Positions 46,183-53,686 of a stretch of 64,000 nucleotides of DNA are shown in pieces. The DNA is from Bordetella genomosp. 4 (GTDB lineage Bacteria; Pseudomonadota; Gammaproteobacteria; Burkholderiales; Burkholderiaceae_B). A program made the position numbers and the translations under genes. The notes below the pieces were generated by a model. The model worked only from the letters and a program-made list of their open reading frames with translations, was not told the DNA's origin and ran no database searches. The number at the start of each line of letters is the position of its first letter. Within the stretch, counting starts at the first letter, position 1. The stretch lies in contig NZ_NEVQ01000001.1 of assembly GCF_002261185.1 (NCBI RefSeq), positions 248,001-312,000 on the forward strand, read 5' to 3'.

Positions 46183-46899
46183 CTATGAAGCTTTTGTTTC
46201 GACGGGTGTTTTGCGCGGGCGGCCTCGTCGGCCGGGGGCGACGCGGCGGCTGGCAGTATGAGTCAGGCTGGCAATGAAATCGGCGCCGCCTAGTGCCCAC
46301 TGTCCAGACACCGCCTGGTCGATGCGTTGGCTTTCCTCGCGCGACAAACCCTCTTGCAGGCGTCGACGGTAATTCGCCTGACGATCAAACGGCGTATTGC
46401 CGCAGGCCCAGTAATCAGCATGATCCGACTGCCAAGGCGATGGGGGTGTGGCCGCTGCCGTATTGCCCGTGTGGCTGCCCGCCGATGACCAGGGCCAGGA
46501 ATCGGGATCATGTGCCGCACCGCTGCGTACCGGATAAGTCTCGAGCCAGACCAAGGCGGGCAGCACCCACACGCCGGGCTCCAGCAAGGCTGATCGATAA
46601 CGCCCGGCAAAAACCCGTCCGCCGCGCAAGCGAGCCGCCAGATTGCGGCCTAGCGTCTGCATCAAGCGAGGCAAACCCTCCTCGTCGCTGGGCGTTGCCA
46701 GCAGCAGGATGCGATCGTTGGCCAACACCCATCCGTGCACCGCAACGCGGTGCCGCTGAGCAGAATCGCCAAGCCAGGAGGCCAATTGGTTGAGCACTTC
46801 TTGGGGCGCCGGCTGCGAGGGCGCTGCCAGCGGCTGAACGAAGTTGGCCTGTACCAGTTGCGGTAACCCGGGGGCGTACAAACGGGGCAGTCGAGCCAT
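46183..46899 (-). CDS. REP-associated tyrosine transposase-like protein lacking catalytic residues
   Basis: 238 aa from the ATG at 46899, which gives the family start MARLPRLYAPGLP; an in-frame TTG at 46995 would add 32 unrelated residues. The Y1/RAYT transposase scaffold is recognisable: VHGWVLANDRILLLATP aligns with the usual H-x-Y-V-L-M-x-N-H-V-H-L-L-L-TP, GRYRSALLEPGVW with the RYKSS block, and LETYPVRSG / WPWSSAGSH with the ELNPVRAG / YPWSS block. The HUH metal-binding histidines are replaced (Asp62-Arg63-Ile64 region) and the catalytic Tyr position is Trp118. The C-terminus carries an AT-hook-like RRGRPRK. It may be a domesticated DNA-binding protein rather than an active transposase. 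Confidence 0.75.
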   Translation of the reverse strand: MARLPRLYAPGLPQLVQANFVQPLAAPSQPAPQEVLNQLASWLGDSAQRHRVAVHGWVLANDRILLLATPSDEEGLPRLMQTLGRNLAARLRGGRVFAGRYRSALLEPGVWVLPALVWLETYPVRSGAAHDPDSWPWSSAGSHTGNTAAATPPSPWQSDHADYWACGNTPFDRQANYRRRLQEGLSREESQRIDQAVSGQWALGGADFIASLTHTASRRVAPGRRGRPRKTPVETKAS

Positions 46900-47076
46900 A
46901 GCGTGTAGGGGCACCAAGCCAGAAAGAACGGTGGTGTTGACCACTATATATAAATAGTGCCACAGCCGTCGAGAGGGGATGGTACCCGTAGACAATTGTT
47001 TTTCTCTCTGCCAGCGCGGTCAGATACGCAGGTTAACATCGGCCGTATACGCAACTAGTAAGGAAAACCCTGCGCC

Positions 47077-47925
47077 ATGGCAGACTTGGAATTGATCTCC
47101 CAGCACCGTTGCTTCGGCGGATGGCAACGTTATTACCGCCACGATTCGGTCCAGATCGGCTTGCCCATGAGGTTCTCGGTGTATGTACCCCCACAGGCGG
47201 AACAGGGGCCAGTGCCGGTGTTGTTTTATCTCGCCGGCCTGACCTGCACTGAGGAAACATTCATGATCAAGGGCGGCGCGCAACGGCTGGCTGCCGAATA
47301 CGGCTTGATGCTGGTGGCCCCGGACACGAGTCCCCGCGGCGCGGGCATCGCCGGCGAGGATCAGGACTGGGATTTCGGCACCGGAGCGGGCTTTTATCTG
47401 GACGCCACGGCGCAGCCCTGGAGTACCCATTATCGGATGGAAAGCTATGTAACCGACGAGCTGTACGGCATCGTCACCCGGGAGTTGCCCGGTGATGTCC
47501 GACGCGTAGGGATATTTGGCCATTCCATGGGCGGGCATGGCGCGCTGGTGCTGGCATTGCGCCATCCTGACAAGTTCCGTTCCGTCTCCGCCTTTGCGCC
47601 GATCGCGGCACCGACCCGTTGTCCATGGGGCCAAAAGGCCTTCAACGGCTATTTGGGGCCCGATATGAACGCCTGGAAGGCCTACGACGCCAGCGAGCTC
47701 ATGTCGCGCGCGCAGCAGCCTTTCCCGCATGGCATTCTGATTGATCAGGGGCTGGCGGATGGCTTTCTGGCCGAGCAACTGTATCCCGAAGTATTCGAGC
47801 AGGCATGCCAAGAGGCCGGCCAGCCACTGACGTTGAGGCGTCATGCTGATTACGACCACGGGTACTACTTTATTTCTACCTTCATGCAGGATCACGTGCG
47901 GTTTCACGCTGATCAACATTGTTAA
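47077..47925 (+). CDS. fghA: S-formylglutathione hydrolase
   Basis: 282 aa alpha/beta hydrolase (FrmB/FghA type). Conserved segments are HRCFGGWQRYYRHDS, MRFSVYVPPQA, FYLAGLTCTEETFMIKGGAQR, PDTSPRG, and the nucleophile Ser150 in FGHSMGGHGA, with Asp in DQGLADGFL and the catalytic His in DYDHGYYFI. It hydrolyses S-formylglutathione to formate and glutathione, the last step of GSH-dependent formaldehyde detoxification. The usual partner, a class III alcohol dehydrogenase, is not in this window. An AAGGA lies 12 nt before the ATG. Confidence 0.95.
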   Translation: MADLELISQHRCFGGWQRYYRHDSVQIGLPMRFSVYVPPQAEQGPVPVLFYLAGLTCTEETFMIKGGAQRLAAEYGLMLVAPDTSPRGAGIAGEDQDWDFGTGAGFYLDATAQPWSTHYRMESYVTDELYGIVTRELPGDVRRVGIFGHSMGGHGALVLALRHPDKFRSVSAFAPIAAPTRCPWGQKAFNGYLGPDMNAWKAYDASELMSRAQQPFPHGILIDQGLADGFLAEQLYPEVFEQACQEAGQPLTLRRHADYDHGYYFISTFMQDHVRFHADQHC

Positions 47926-48018
47926 CGGTACGCCAGGAAATCAAGCTATTGTTGACGGCGGCTGCCTTGCTGTCGGTTTAGCAGGGCCGCCCTCGCCCAC
48001 AAACGTGAGGATTGCCTA

Positions 48019-48708
48019 GTGATCAATGGTTTTGCCCCCTTCGTCTGGATGGCCCTGGCGGCCTTGGTAGTGTTGATACCGGGGATGGTCCTATTATTCG
48101 GGCGTGGCGGGCCGCGAGATGCTTCCGGGCGCCGGGTATTCAGGCTGCGGCCGATACGGCGCCTGTTCGGCGTTCTGCTGATCGCCCTGGCGGGCGTATC
48201 GGCCATGTTGGCGTTGACGCTGGTTCAGTTCGTCCGATTGACTACCGATGTGCCGGTCGCGACGGTAACCATGCATGAGCAGGCGCCGGGGCAGTTCCTG
48301 GTCACCACAGACGTCTCCGGCAAAGGCGAGCGTATCTATCCCCTCTCGGGCGATCAATGGCAGATCGATGCCAAGGTCGTACGCTGGCGCCTGCCCGCTA
48401 TGCTCGCAGGTGCGCCCCCCTTGTACGCGTTTGAGCGCCTCTCCGGCCGCTACCGCGACGTCGAGCAGGAAAAAACAGCGGCACGTACCGTTCACGATTT
48501 ATCCGATTGGCCCGTACCCGACCTCGCCCAGCTGAAAAAGGTATTCCCGAACTGGCTGCCGTTTGTTGACGTTCAATATGGCAGCGCTGCCTACATGCCC
48601 ATGGTCGACGGCGCGCGTTACCGGGTCTACATGGACCCTCGGGGCGGCGTCGTCATCCGGCCCGACGGCCAGATAACCGAGGATGCGTTGCGCCAGCAGG
48701 GATGGTAG
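48019..48708 (+). CDS. Uncharacterised membrane protein with a soluble C-terminal domain
   Basis: 229 aa, GTG start with GAGG nine bases upstream. Two N-terminal membrane helices (VWMALAALVVLIPGMVLLFG and LFGVLLIALAGVSAMLALTLV) with a basic loop between them. A soluble domain of about 150 residues follows (ATVTMHEQAPGQFLVTTDV, GDQWQIDAKVVRWRLPAML, LYAFERLSGRYRDV, VDVQYGSAAYMPMVDGARYRVYMDP). I do not recognise a named family; homologues in Burkholderiales are usually annotated as hypothetical or efflux-related. It lies between fghA and rpoH, about 90 nt from the first and with CIRCE after it. Confidence 0.8.
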   Translation: MINGFAPFVWMALAALVVLIPGMVLLFGRGGPRDASGRRVFRLRPIRRLFGVLLIALAGVSAMLALTLVQFVRLTTDVPVATVTMHEQAPGQFLVTTDVSGKGERIYPLSGDQWQIDAKVVRWRLPAMLAGAPPLYAFERLSGRYRDVEQEKTAARTVHDLSDWPVPDLAQLKKVFPNWLPFVDVQYGSAAYMPMVDGARYRVYMDPRGGVVIRPDGQITEDALRQQGW

Positions 48709-48744
48709 GGGGGAATTGAACTTTGATGCACTGCGGCAGTCGAA

Positions 48745-48771
48745 TTAGCACTCGTATAGATAGAGTGCTAA
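48745..48771 (+). promoter_or_regulatory. CIRCE element (HrcA operator) upstream of rpoH
   Basis: TTAGCACTC (48745-48753) and GAGTGCTAA (48763-48771) with a 9-nt spacer match the CIRCE consensus without a mismatch. The centre lies 59 nt upstream of the rpoH ATG. A weak promoter (TTGAAC 48716-48721, TCGAAT 48740-48745, 18-nt spacing) would overlap it. HrcA, the heat-shock repressor, is expected to bind here; hrcA is not in this window. Confidence 0.92.
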
Positions 48772-48816
48772 TATCAGCTGATGCCCCTGTCAATTTCCAT
48801 CTTGGAGGACGCAACC

Positions 48817-49704
48817 ATGAAGCAACCCAGTAGCTCGTTGGCCCTGTCCGGCAACGCCCTGGCGTTGGCCGTTGCCAATCCAGGCTCACTAGGTACGATC
48901 GAAGCCTACATCTCGGCCGTCAACCACCTGCCGGTATTGACCGCCGAACGCGAAACCGAACTCGGCCGCCGTTTGCGCGACCGGGACGACCTCGAGGCCG
49001 CCCGCGAGTTGGTGCTGTCGCACCTGCGACTGGTGGTATCCGTCGCGCGTCAGTATCTGGGCTATGGCCTGCCCCACGCCGACCTCATCCAGGAGGGCAA
49101 CGTGGGCCTGATGAAGGCCGTCAAGCGCTTTGACCCGGAACGCGGAGTGCGCTTGGTGTCGTTCGCCGTGCACTGGATCAAGGCCGAAATTCACGAGTTC
49201 ATCATCCGCAACTGGCGCATGGTCAAGGTGGCCACCACCAAGGCGCAGCGCAAACTGTTTTTCAATCTCCGCAGCATGCGTCCCGACGGCCATACGCTCG
49301 ACCCCGAGCAAGTCGATCGGATTGCCCAGGAACTGAACGTGCGTCGCGAAGACGTCAGCGAAATGGAGGTCCGCCTGTCGGGCCGTGACCTGTCGCTGGA
49401 AAAACAGGACGACGAGGACGAGGCGTATGCGCCTATCTCGTATCTGTCCGACGAGGGCCACGCAGAGCCGACGCGCGTGCTTGATCGCCGTGAACACGAT
49501 GATCTGCAAGGCGAAGGTTTGGCGAACGCCTTGCAAGCCCTGGACGCACGCTCACGTCGCATCATCGAGGCCCGCTGGCTCCAAGACGACGGCGGAACCA
49601 CGCTGCAAGAGCTGGCACAAGAGTTCGGCGTCTCGGCAGAGCGAATCCGCCAGATCGAAGCCGCTGCGCTAAAGAAAATGCGTGGCGCCTTGGCTGCCGC
49701 CTGA
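48817..49704 (+). CDS. rpoH: Heat-shock sigma factor RpoH (sigma-32)
   Basis: 295 aa from the ATG at 48817 with GGAGGA eight bases upstream. Region 2 contains LVLSHLRLVVSVARQYLGYGLPHADLIQEGNVGLMKAV and RFDPERGVRLVSFAVHWIKAEI; the diagnostic RpoH box is QRKLFFNLR; region 4.2 is TTLQELAQEFGVSAERIRQIE. A full set of sigma-70-family core- and promoter-binding regions is present. It directs transcription of chaperone and protease genes after heat shock. The perfect CIRCE upstream places it under HrcA repression too. A good terminator follows. Confidence 0.96.
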   Translation: MKQPSSSLALSGNALALAVANPGSLGTIEAYISAVNHLPVLTAERETELGRRLRDRDDLEAARELVLSHLRLVVSVARQYLGYGLPHADLIQEGNVGLMKAVKRFDPERGVRLVSFAVHWIKAEIHEFIIRNWRMVKVATTKAQRKLFFNLRSMRPDGHTLDPEQVDRIAQELNVRREDVSEMEVRLSGRDLSLEKQDDEDEAYAPISYLSDEGHAEPTRVLDRREHDDLQGEGLANALQALDARSRRIIEARWLQDDGGTTLQELAQEFGVSAERIRQIEAAALKKMRGALAAA

Positions 49705-49728
49705 TCTGTCAGTCCTGTTCTACGCAAA

Positions 49729-49758
49729 AAAGCCTCGGCATAGCGATGCCGGGGCTTT
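49729..49758 (+). terminator. Rho-independent terminator of rpoH
   Basis: A 13-bp stem with one G-T pair (AAAGCCTCGGCAT at 49729-49741, ATGCCGGGGCTTT at 49746-49758) and a 4-nt loop, followed by CGCGTTTT. It is 25 nt after the rpoH stop and separates rpoH from the small-RNA candidate. Confidence 0.8.
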
Positions 49759-49780
49759 CGCGTTTTGGCAGTGGGCATTG

Positions 49781-49810
49781 TTGCAGCATAATCTTCGTTA
49801 TAGATACAAT
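49781..49810 (+). promoter_or_regulatory. Promoter of the small-RNA candidate
   Basis: TTGCAG (49781-49786) and TACAAT (49805-49810) with 18-nt spacing; each element matches 4-5 consensus bases. The predicted start is about 49817, at the foot of the first RNA hairpin. Confidence 0.6.
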
Positions 49811-49816
49811 TTGATT

Positions 49817-50002
49817 CAATTTTCCGGTGCTGAAGACGGTTCCCACCGGAAACTTATTCGACGCCGCAGAGACTAAATACCTGTAGACCGCAATTGCCGC
49901 ATCCCGGCGTGTAGTCTTGCATCCGTTTCGGCTTCTCCTCTTCCCCTCCCCTATGAAACGGATGCTTGCAGGGCACCTCGCATATCGGTGCCCTATTTTT
50001 TT
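49817..50002 (+). ncRNA. Candidate small RNA with a pyrimidine-rich loop
   Basis: About 186 nt between the rpoH terminator and a strong terminator, with its own promoter. Predicted structure: hairpin 1, TTTCCGGTG / CACCGGAAA (49821-49829, 49844-49852); hairpin 2, GACTA / TAGTC (49871-49875, 49912-49916) enclosing GCCG / CGGC; hairpin 3, 11 bp, GCATCCGTTTC / GAAACGGATGC (49919-49929, 49955-49965) presenting a 25-nt loop in which bases 49932-49952 are all C or T; hairpin 4 is the terminator. Several perfect stems plus matched promoter and terminator argue for a real transcript. The loop is complementary to Shine-Dalgarno-like GGGGAGG sequences, so base-pairing control of mRNAs is plausible. It is not 6S, tmRNA, 4.5S or RNase P RNA by its features. 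It may match an Hfq-bound sRNA already seen in Bordetella; I cannot tell. Confidence 0.72.
49970..50002 (+). terminator. Rho-independent terminator of the small-RNA candidate
   Basis: AGGGCACC (49970-49977) / GGTGCCCT (49987-49994), a perfect 8-bp stem with a 9-nt loop, followed by A and seven T. It overlaps the last codon of the convergent phosphodiesterase gene at 49993-49995. Confidence 0.88.
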
Positions 50003-50859
50003 GCCTGCAGCCAGGCGGCGTCGCTCAGGCGACGGACGCCGGTCGCCAGCGATCCGTCGCGGTACAGTTTGAGCCAGCGATAGCCTGGTGGCGAGTCGTC
50101 CAGCACATGCTGGCCATTACGAATGCTGAACTGAAAGCATGTCGACGGGGTAGCCAGCAGGCGCATGTGATGGCGACGGCGATCGAATGCCTGGTGGACA
50201 TGGCCCCACAACAGCACACGCGCGCGCGGCAGATTGGCCAGACGCTGAAACAGAGCTTGCGCATTGTCCACCATCATCTTGTCGGGAAAGCTGCTGTCCA
50301 TTTGCACCGGGTTGTGGTGCAGCGCAACGAGTACATGGCGGTCGCCCGCCAAAGCCGATGCTTGTTCCAGCAGGTCGAATTGTTCTTCACTGATATGACC
50401 CGCGTTCGAGTCGGGCACCGTGGAATCCAGCAAAATGATGCGCCAGGCGCCGATGTCCGTGACGGGCTGTGCCCAGAGTCCCATGGTTTCGCGCAGGAGT
50501 CGTGGATCATCGTGATTGCCAGGCAGGCAGCGAACCGGCCAGTCGGTCTGCTCCAGCAGGCTGCGCAGACGTTGATAGGCCTGCGCAGAACCATCTTGCG
50601 CTAGATCTCCCGTGGCCAGCAATAGATCAGGGCGATGCCCATTGGCGCGAACCAGGTCCATCACCGCACGCAAACTGGCATCGGTATTGACTTGGCACAT
50701 GACGCTTTCTGGTTCAGCCATCAGATGCAAATCCGTCAGCTGCACCAGCAGTGTTGGCGCGTCGGCGCGGCCCGCGCTGGTAGTCGAACCCGGCAAGAGG
50801 CCTCCTGAATATCCAATAAAGCTCAGTACCATACCCAAAAAGCGTCCCCACTGGACCAT
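49993..50859 (-). CDS. cpdA: 3',5'-cyclic-AMP phosphodiesterase (CpdA family calcineurin-like phosphoesterase)
   Basis: 288 aa (an ATG at 50832 would shorten it by nine; neither start has a clear ribosome site). The class III phosphodiesterase metal ligands are all visible: LVQLTDLHL (D-x-H), ATGDLAQDG (GD), LPGNHDD (GNHD), ALHHNPV (second His) and LLWGHVHQA (GHxH). CpdA enzymes hydrolyse cAMP with Fe/Mn in the cytoplasm and lower Crp-type signalling. The gene ends inside the small-RNA terminator and is divergent from an antiporter with a cyclic-nucleotide-binding-like domain. Confidence 0.88.
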   Translation of the reverse strand: MVQWGRFLGMVLSFIGYSGGLLPGSTTSAGRADAPTLLVQLTDLHLMAEPESVMCQVNTDASLRAVMDLVRANGHRPDLLLATGDLAQDGSAQAYQRLRSLLEQTDWPVRCLPGNHDDPRLLRETMGLWAQPVTDIGAWRIILLDSTVPDSNAGHISEEQFDLLEQASALAGDRHVLVALHHNPVQMDSSFPDKMMVDNAQALFQRLANLPRARVLLWGHVHQAFDRRRHHMRLLATPSTCFQFSIRNGQHVLDDSPPGYRWLKLYRDGSLATGVRRLSDAAWLQAKK

Positions 50860-50974
50860 TTGAACAAGCCAGAGCGGTAACGAAACGTGCGCGGCAGCGG
50901 CCTCTCCGCTGGAACGCCGTAAAAAAAGCTATCCTTGTTCTCTGTCTGATACGTTTGCGGCTTGTACACCCTTC

Positions 50975-53683
50975 ATGGATATAGGTTTTATTGTTTTCGG
51001 TTTATCCGGACTACTTACATTGGTGTGCTTCATGCCGCCCTTGGCCGGTCGCGTCAAGCTGCCCTATTCAGTCCTGTTGGCCATTGTGGGTTGCCTGCTG
51101 GGTATCGGACTGCACTTGCATGGTTGGGCTCCTCCGGTGCTGGGGGATCTGTTCGACACCATCGAACGTTTCGAGATTTCGTCCGAAACTTTCTTGATGG
51201 TATTCCTGCCGGTGCTGTTGTTTGAAACCGCTCTGGCCATGAATGTGCGCCGCTTGATGGACGATATCGGTCCTATTTTGATGATGGCCATTGTGGCGGT
51301 GGTGGTGTGTACCGTCGTGGTCGGTTTCGCCGTCAATGCCGTGTCGTCCTACGGATTGGTGGCGTGTCTGCTGCTGGGGGCTATCGTGGCGACGACGGAC
51401 CCGGTGGCCGTGGTGGGGATATTCCGCGAGGTCGGAGCGCCCAAGCGATTGACTACCCTCGTCGAGGGCGAAAGTCTGTTCAACGATGCCGCGTCGATCG
51501 CTCTGTATTCCGTGCTGCTCGCGGTGCTGGGCGGCACGGGTACCTTGTCGGTCAGCGGCATATTCACTGACTTCGTCGTGCACTTTATCGGCGGCGGCTT
51601 GGCGGGTTATGTTATGGGCCGCGGGGCATGCTTTCTATTTGCCTGGTTGCGCGGGTTCCCTACAGCAGAAATCACGCTGACGCTGACCTTGGCGTATCTG
51701 TCGTTTTTCATTTCCGAACATTATTTGGGCGTATCTGGCGTGGTCGCCACAGTGATTGCGGGGCTGGTGGTGGGCTCGACCGGACGGACCCGCATGTCGC
51801 CAGTCACGTTCGAGCATCTGGCCAGTTCCTGGGAGCAGTTCGGGTTCTGGGCGAACTCGTTGATCTTTATTTTTGCCGCGATGCTGGTCCCCAAGCTGAT
51901 GGCCGCGACCGACCTGCAAGAACTGCTGCTGGTGGTCGTGGTCTTTGTGGTGACGCTGCTGGCACGCGGCATCGTCGTGTTCGGCCTGTTGCCGCTGCTC
52001 GGATTGACGCCGCTCGGCACCAAAGTCAGTACGCCCTACAAGCTTGTCATGATGTGGGGTGGCTTGCGGGGCGCCGTATCGTTGGCCCTGGCCCTGGCCG
52101 TGACCGAGCAAGCGGCGGTGCCCGAGGACGCGCGGCACTTTATCGCGGTTGTCACGACTGGCTTTGTGTTGTCGACTCTGTTTGTTAATGGCATGACCTT
52201 GCGTCCGTTGATCCGCATGCTGGGGTTGAACCAGCTATCGATGGTCGAACGCACGATCCGCAATCAGGCGCTGGTGGTTGCGCTCGAGGATCTGCAGGAC
52301 AAGGCCGATGACATCGCGAAAACAGACCATATCAGCCCGGAGGCTCGCGATCGCATTCACGCGGTGTTCGATGCGAGCCTGGCCAGTGTGCACGATGGTC
52401 AGGTGAGCCAGATGACCGACGAGCAACGCGTTGCGGTGGGGCTGGTCATCCTCGCGCAGCGCGAGCAGGAAATGTTCTTTGATATTCTGAAAGCGCAGAT
52501 TGTGGATTGGCGCATGGCGGAATCTTTGCTGGCTCGCTCCGAGCGTCTGGAGGATGCCATACGCTCGGGCGGGCTGGAGGGTTTTGAACGCGGCATCGTG
52601 GCGGACGTACGCTATTCGAGAGCGTTTCGCCTGGCTCTGCGCACGCACTACACGTTTGGCTTTCAAAGCTGGCTGGCCTATGAACTGGGCAAGCGTTTCG
52701 CCAGTCTGTTGACCAAGCAATCCGTGGCCCAGCGGCTGATTGTTTTCTCGCGAGAACAGATCGCACCGTTATTGGGCGAGACGGCCGCTCAGCAGATTGT
52801 GGCGGTACATCAGCGGCGTTTGGATCTGATCGCTCATGCGCTGCAGGCGCTCAATCTGCAATACCCTTCTTATGCGTTGTGGCTGCAAGAAAGTTATCTG
52901 GGACGCACGGCGCGCGAGCTCGAGCGCATCCGTTATCACGACATGCTGGAGCAATTCCTCATCAGCGGCGAGGTATATGCAGATTTGATGAACCAGTTAA
53001 AGAGCCGCTGGCGTCACATTGACAAGCATCCCCCTCTGGATATGGAGCTCGGCGCTGCAGAGTTGATTACCCGGGTGCCTTTGTTCGAGGGCTTGAGTGC
53101 GGATTCATTGCGTGCCATCAGCCGATTGCTCAAACCACGTCTGGCCTTGCCCGATCAACCCGTCTTGACGCGCGGTCGGCATGGTCTGGAAATGTGTTTC
53201 GTAGCCTCGGGGGCGGTGTCTGTGCAGTTGCCTGATGGCACGGCGATCGAGCTGGGCAGCGGTGAGTTTTTTGGCGAGCTGGCGCTATTGGGCGAACAAC
53301 AAATCATGCCCGATGTCTACTCGTTGGGCTACAGCAAATTACTGATGCTCTCGCTGCGTGATTTCGAGGCCCTGTTGGCGCGGGACGTGAACTTGCGCGA
53401 ACGAGTCCAGGTCGTGGCCAAACAGCGCTTGCGCGCCATCGAAGTCTGGCGGCAGTTTTCCCAGACTGGGACGACGTCGCCTTCGGCGACGCCCGTCCCG
53501 CAAGTGACTGCGCCGCTGCCCGAAACGCCTTCCGCTGCGCCCACTGAGGCAGCATCGCCGAATCCAGCGACTGCGGCTGTATCTGAGGGCAGTGCACCGT
53601 CAAAACCGGCGCCTGCGGCTGCATCCGAGGCGGAGACCCGGGCGAGGCCGCCGTCGCCCCCTTCGGCTGCCCAAGAATCGTGA
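50975..53683 (+). CDS. CPA1-family Na+/H+ antiporter with C-terminal cyclic-nucleotide-binding-like domain
   Basis: 902 aa. About 12 membrane segments in residues 1-410, with the CPA1 ion-binding motifs ATTDPVAVVGIF and EGESLFNDAASIALY, and MMWGGLRGAVSLALAL near 365. A long cytoplasmic region (410-690) is mostly helical. A cNMP-binding-like domain follows (about 690-805; VPLFEGLSADSLRAI, FFGELALLGEQQIMPDVYSLG), then a ~95-residue Pro/Ala/Ser disordered tail. The phosphate-binding cassette has GELALL but no Arg where cAMP sensors have R-x-A/T-A/T (here I-M-P-D), so nucleotide binding is doubtful. The layout recalls plant SOS1-type exchangers. Its divergent neighbour is a cAMP phosphodiesterase. 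Confidence 0.9.
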   Translation: MDIGFIVFGLSGLLTLVCFMPPLAGRVKLPYSVLLAIVGCLLGIGLHLHGWAPPVLGDLFDTIERFEISSETFLMVFLPVLLFETALAMNVRRLMDDIGPILMMAIVAVVVCTVVVGFAVNAVSSYGLVACLLLGAIVATTDPVAVVGIFREVGAPKRLTTLVEGESLFNDAASIALYSVLLAVLGGTGTLSVSGIFTDFVVHFIGGGLAGYVMGRGACFLFAWLRGFPTAEITLTLTLAYLSFFISEHYLGVSGVVATVIAGLVVGSTGRTRMSPVTFEHLASSWEQFGFWANSLIFIFAAMLVPKLMAATDLQELLLVVVVFVVTLLARGIVVFGLLPLLGLTPLGTKVSTPYKLVMMWGGLRGAVSLALALAVTEQAAVPEDARHFIAVVTTGFVLSTLFVNGMTLRPLIRMLGLNQLSMVERTIRNQALVVALEDLQDKADDIAKTDHISPEARDRIHAVFDASLASVHDGQVSQMTDEQRVAVGLVILAQREQEMFFDILKAQIVDWRMAESLLARSERLEDAIRSGGLEGFERGIVADVRYSRAFRLALRTHYTFGFQSWLAYELGKRFASLLTKQSVAQRLIVFSREQIAPLLGETAAQQIVAVHQRRLDLIAHALQALNLQYPSYALWLQESYLGRTARELERIRYHDMLEQFLISGEVYADLMNQLKSRWRHIDKHPPLDMELGAAELITRVPLFEGLSADSLRAISRLLKPRLALPDQPVLTRGRHGLEMCFVASGAVSVQLPDGTAIELGSGEFFGELALLGEQQIMPDVYSLGYSKLLMLSLRDFEALLARDVNLRERVQVVAKQRLRAIEVWRQFSQTGTTSPSATPVPQVTAPLPETPSAAPTEAASPNPATAAVSEGSAPSKPAPAAASEAETRARPPSPPSAAQES

Positions 53684-53686
53684 GCC

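Noticed and set aside
46942-46959. CACTAT / ATAGTG inverted repeat upstream of the transposase-like gene as a regulatory site
   Set aside because: Only six paired bases in an AT-rich stretch; can occur by chance and overlaps possible -10 elements, so no claim is made.
49817-50002. 6S RNA, 4.5S RNA or tmRNA as the identity of the small-RNA candidate
   Set aside because: 6S would need its 5' and 3' ends to pair in one long rod; here the ends form separate local hairpins. tmRNA would show a tRNA-like end with CCA and a tag frame; 4.5S would be shorter with its conserved apical loop.
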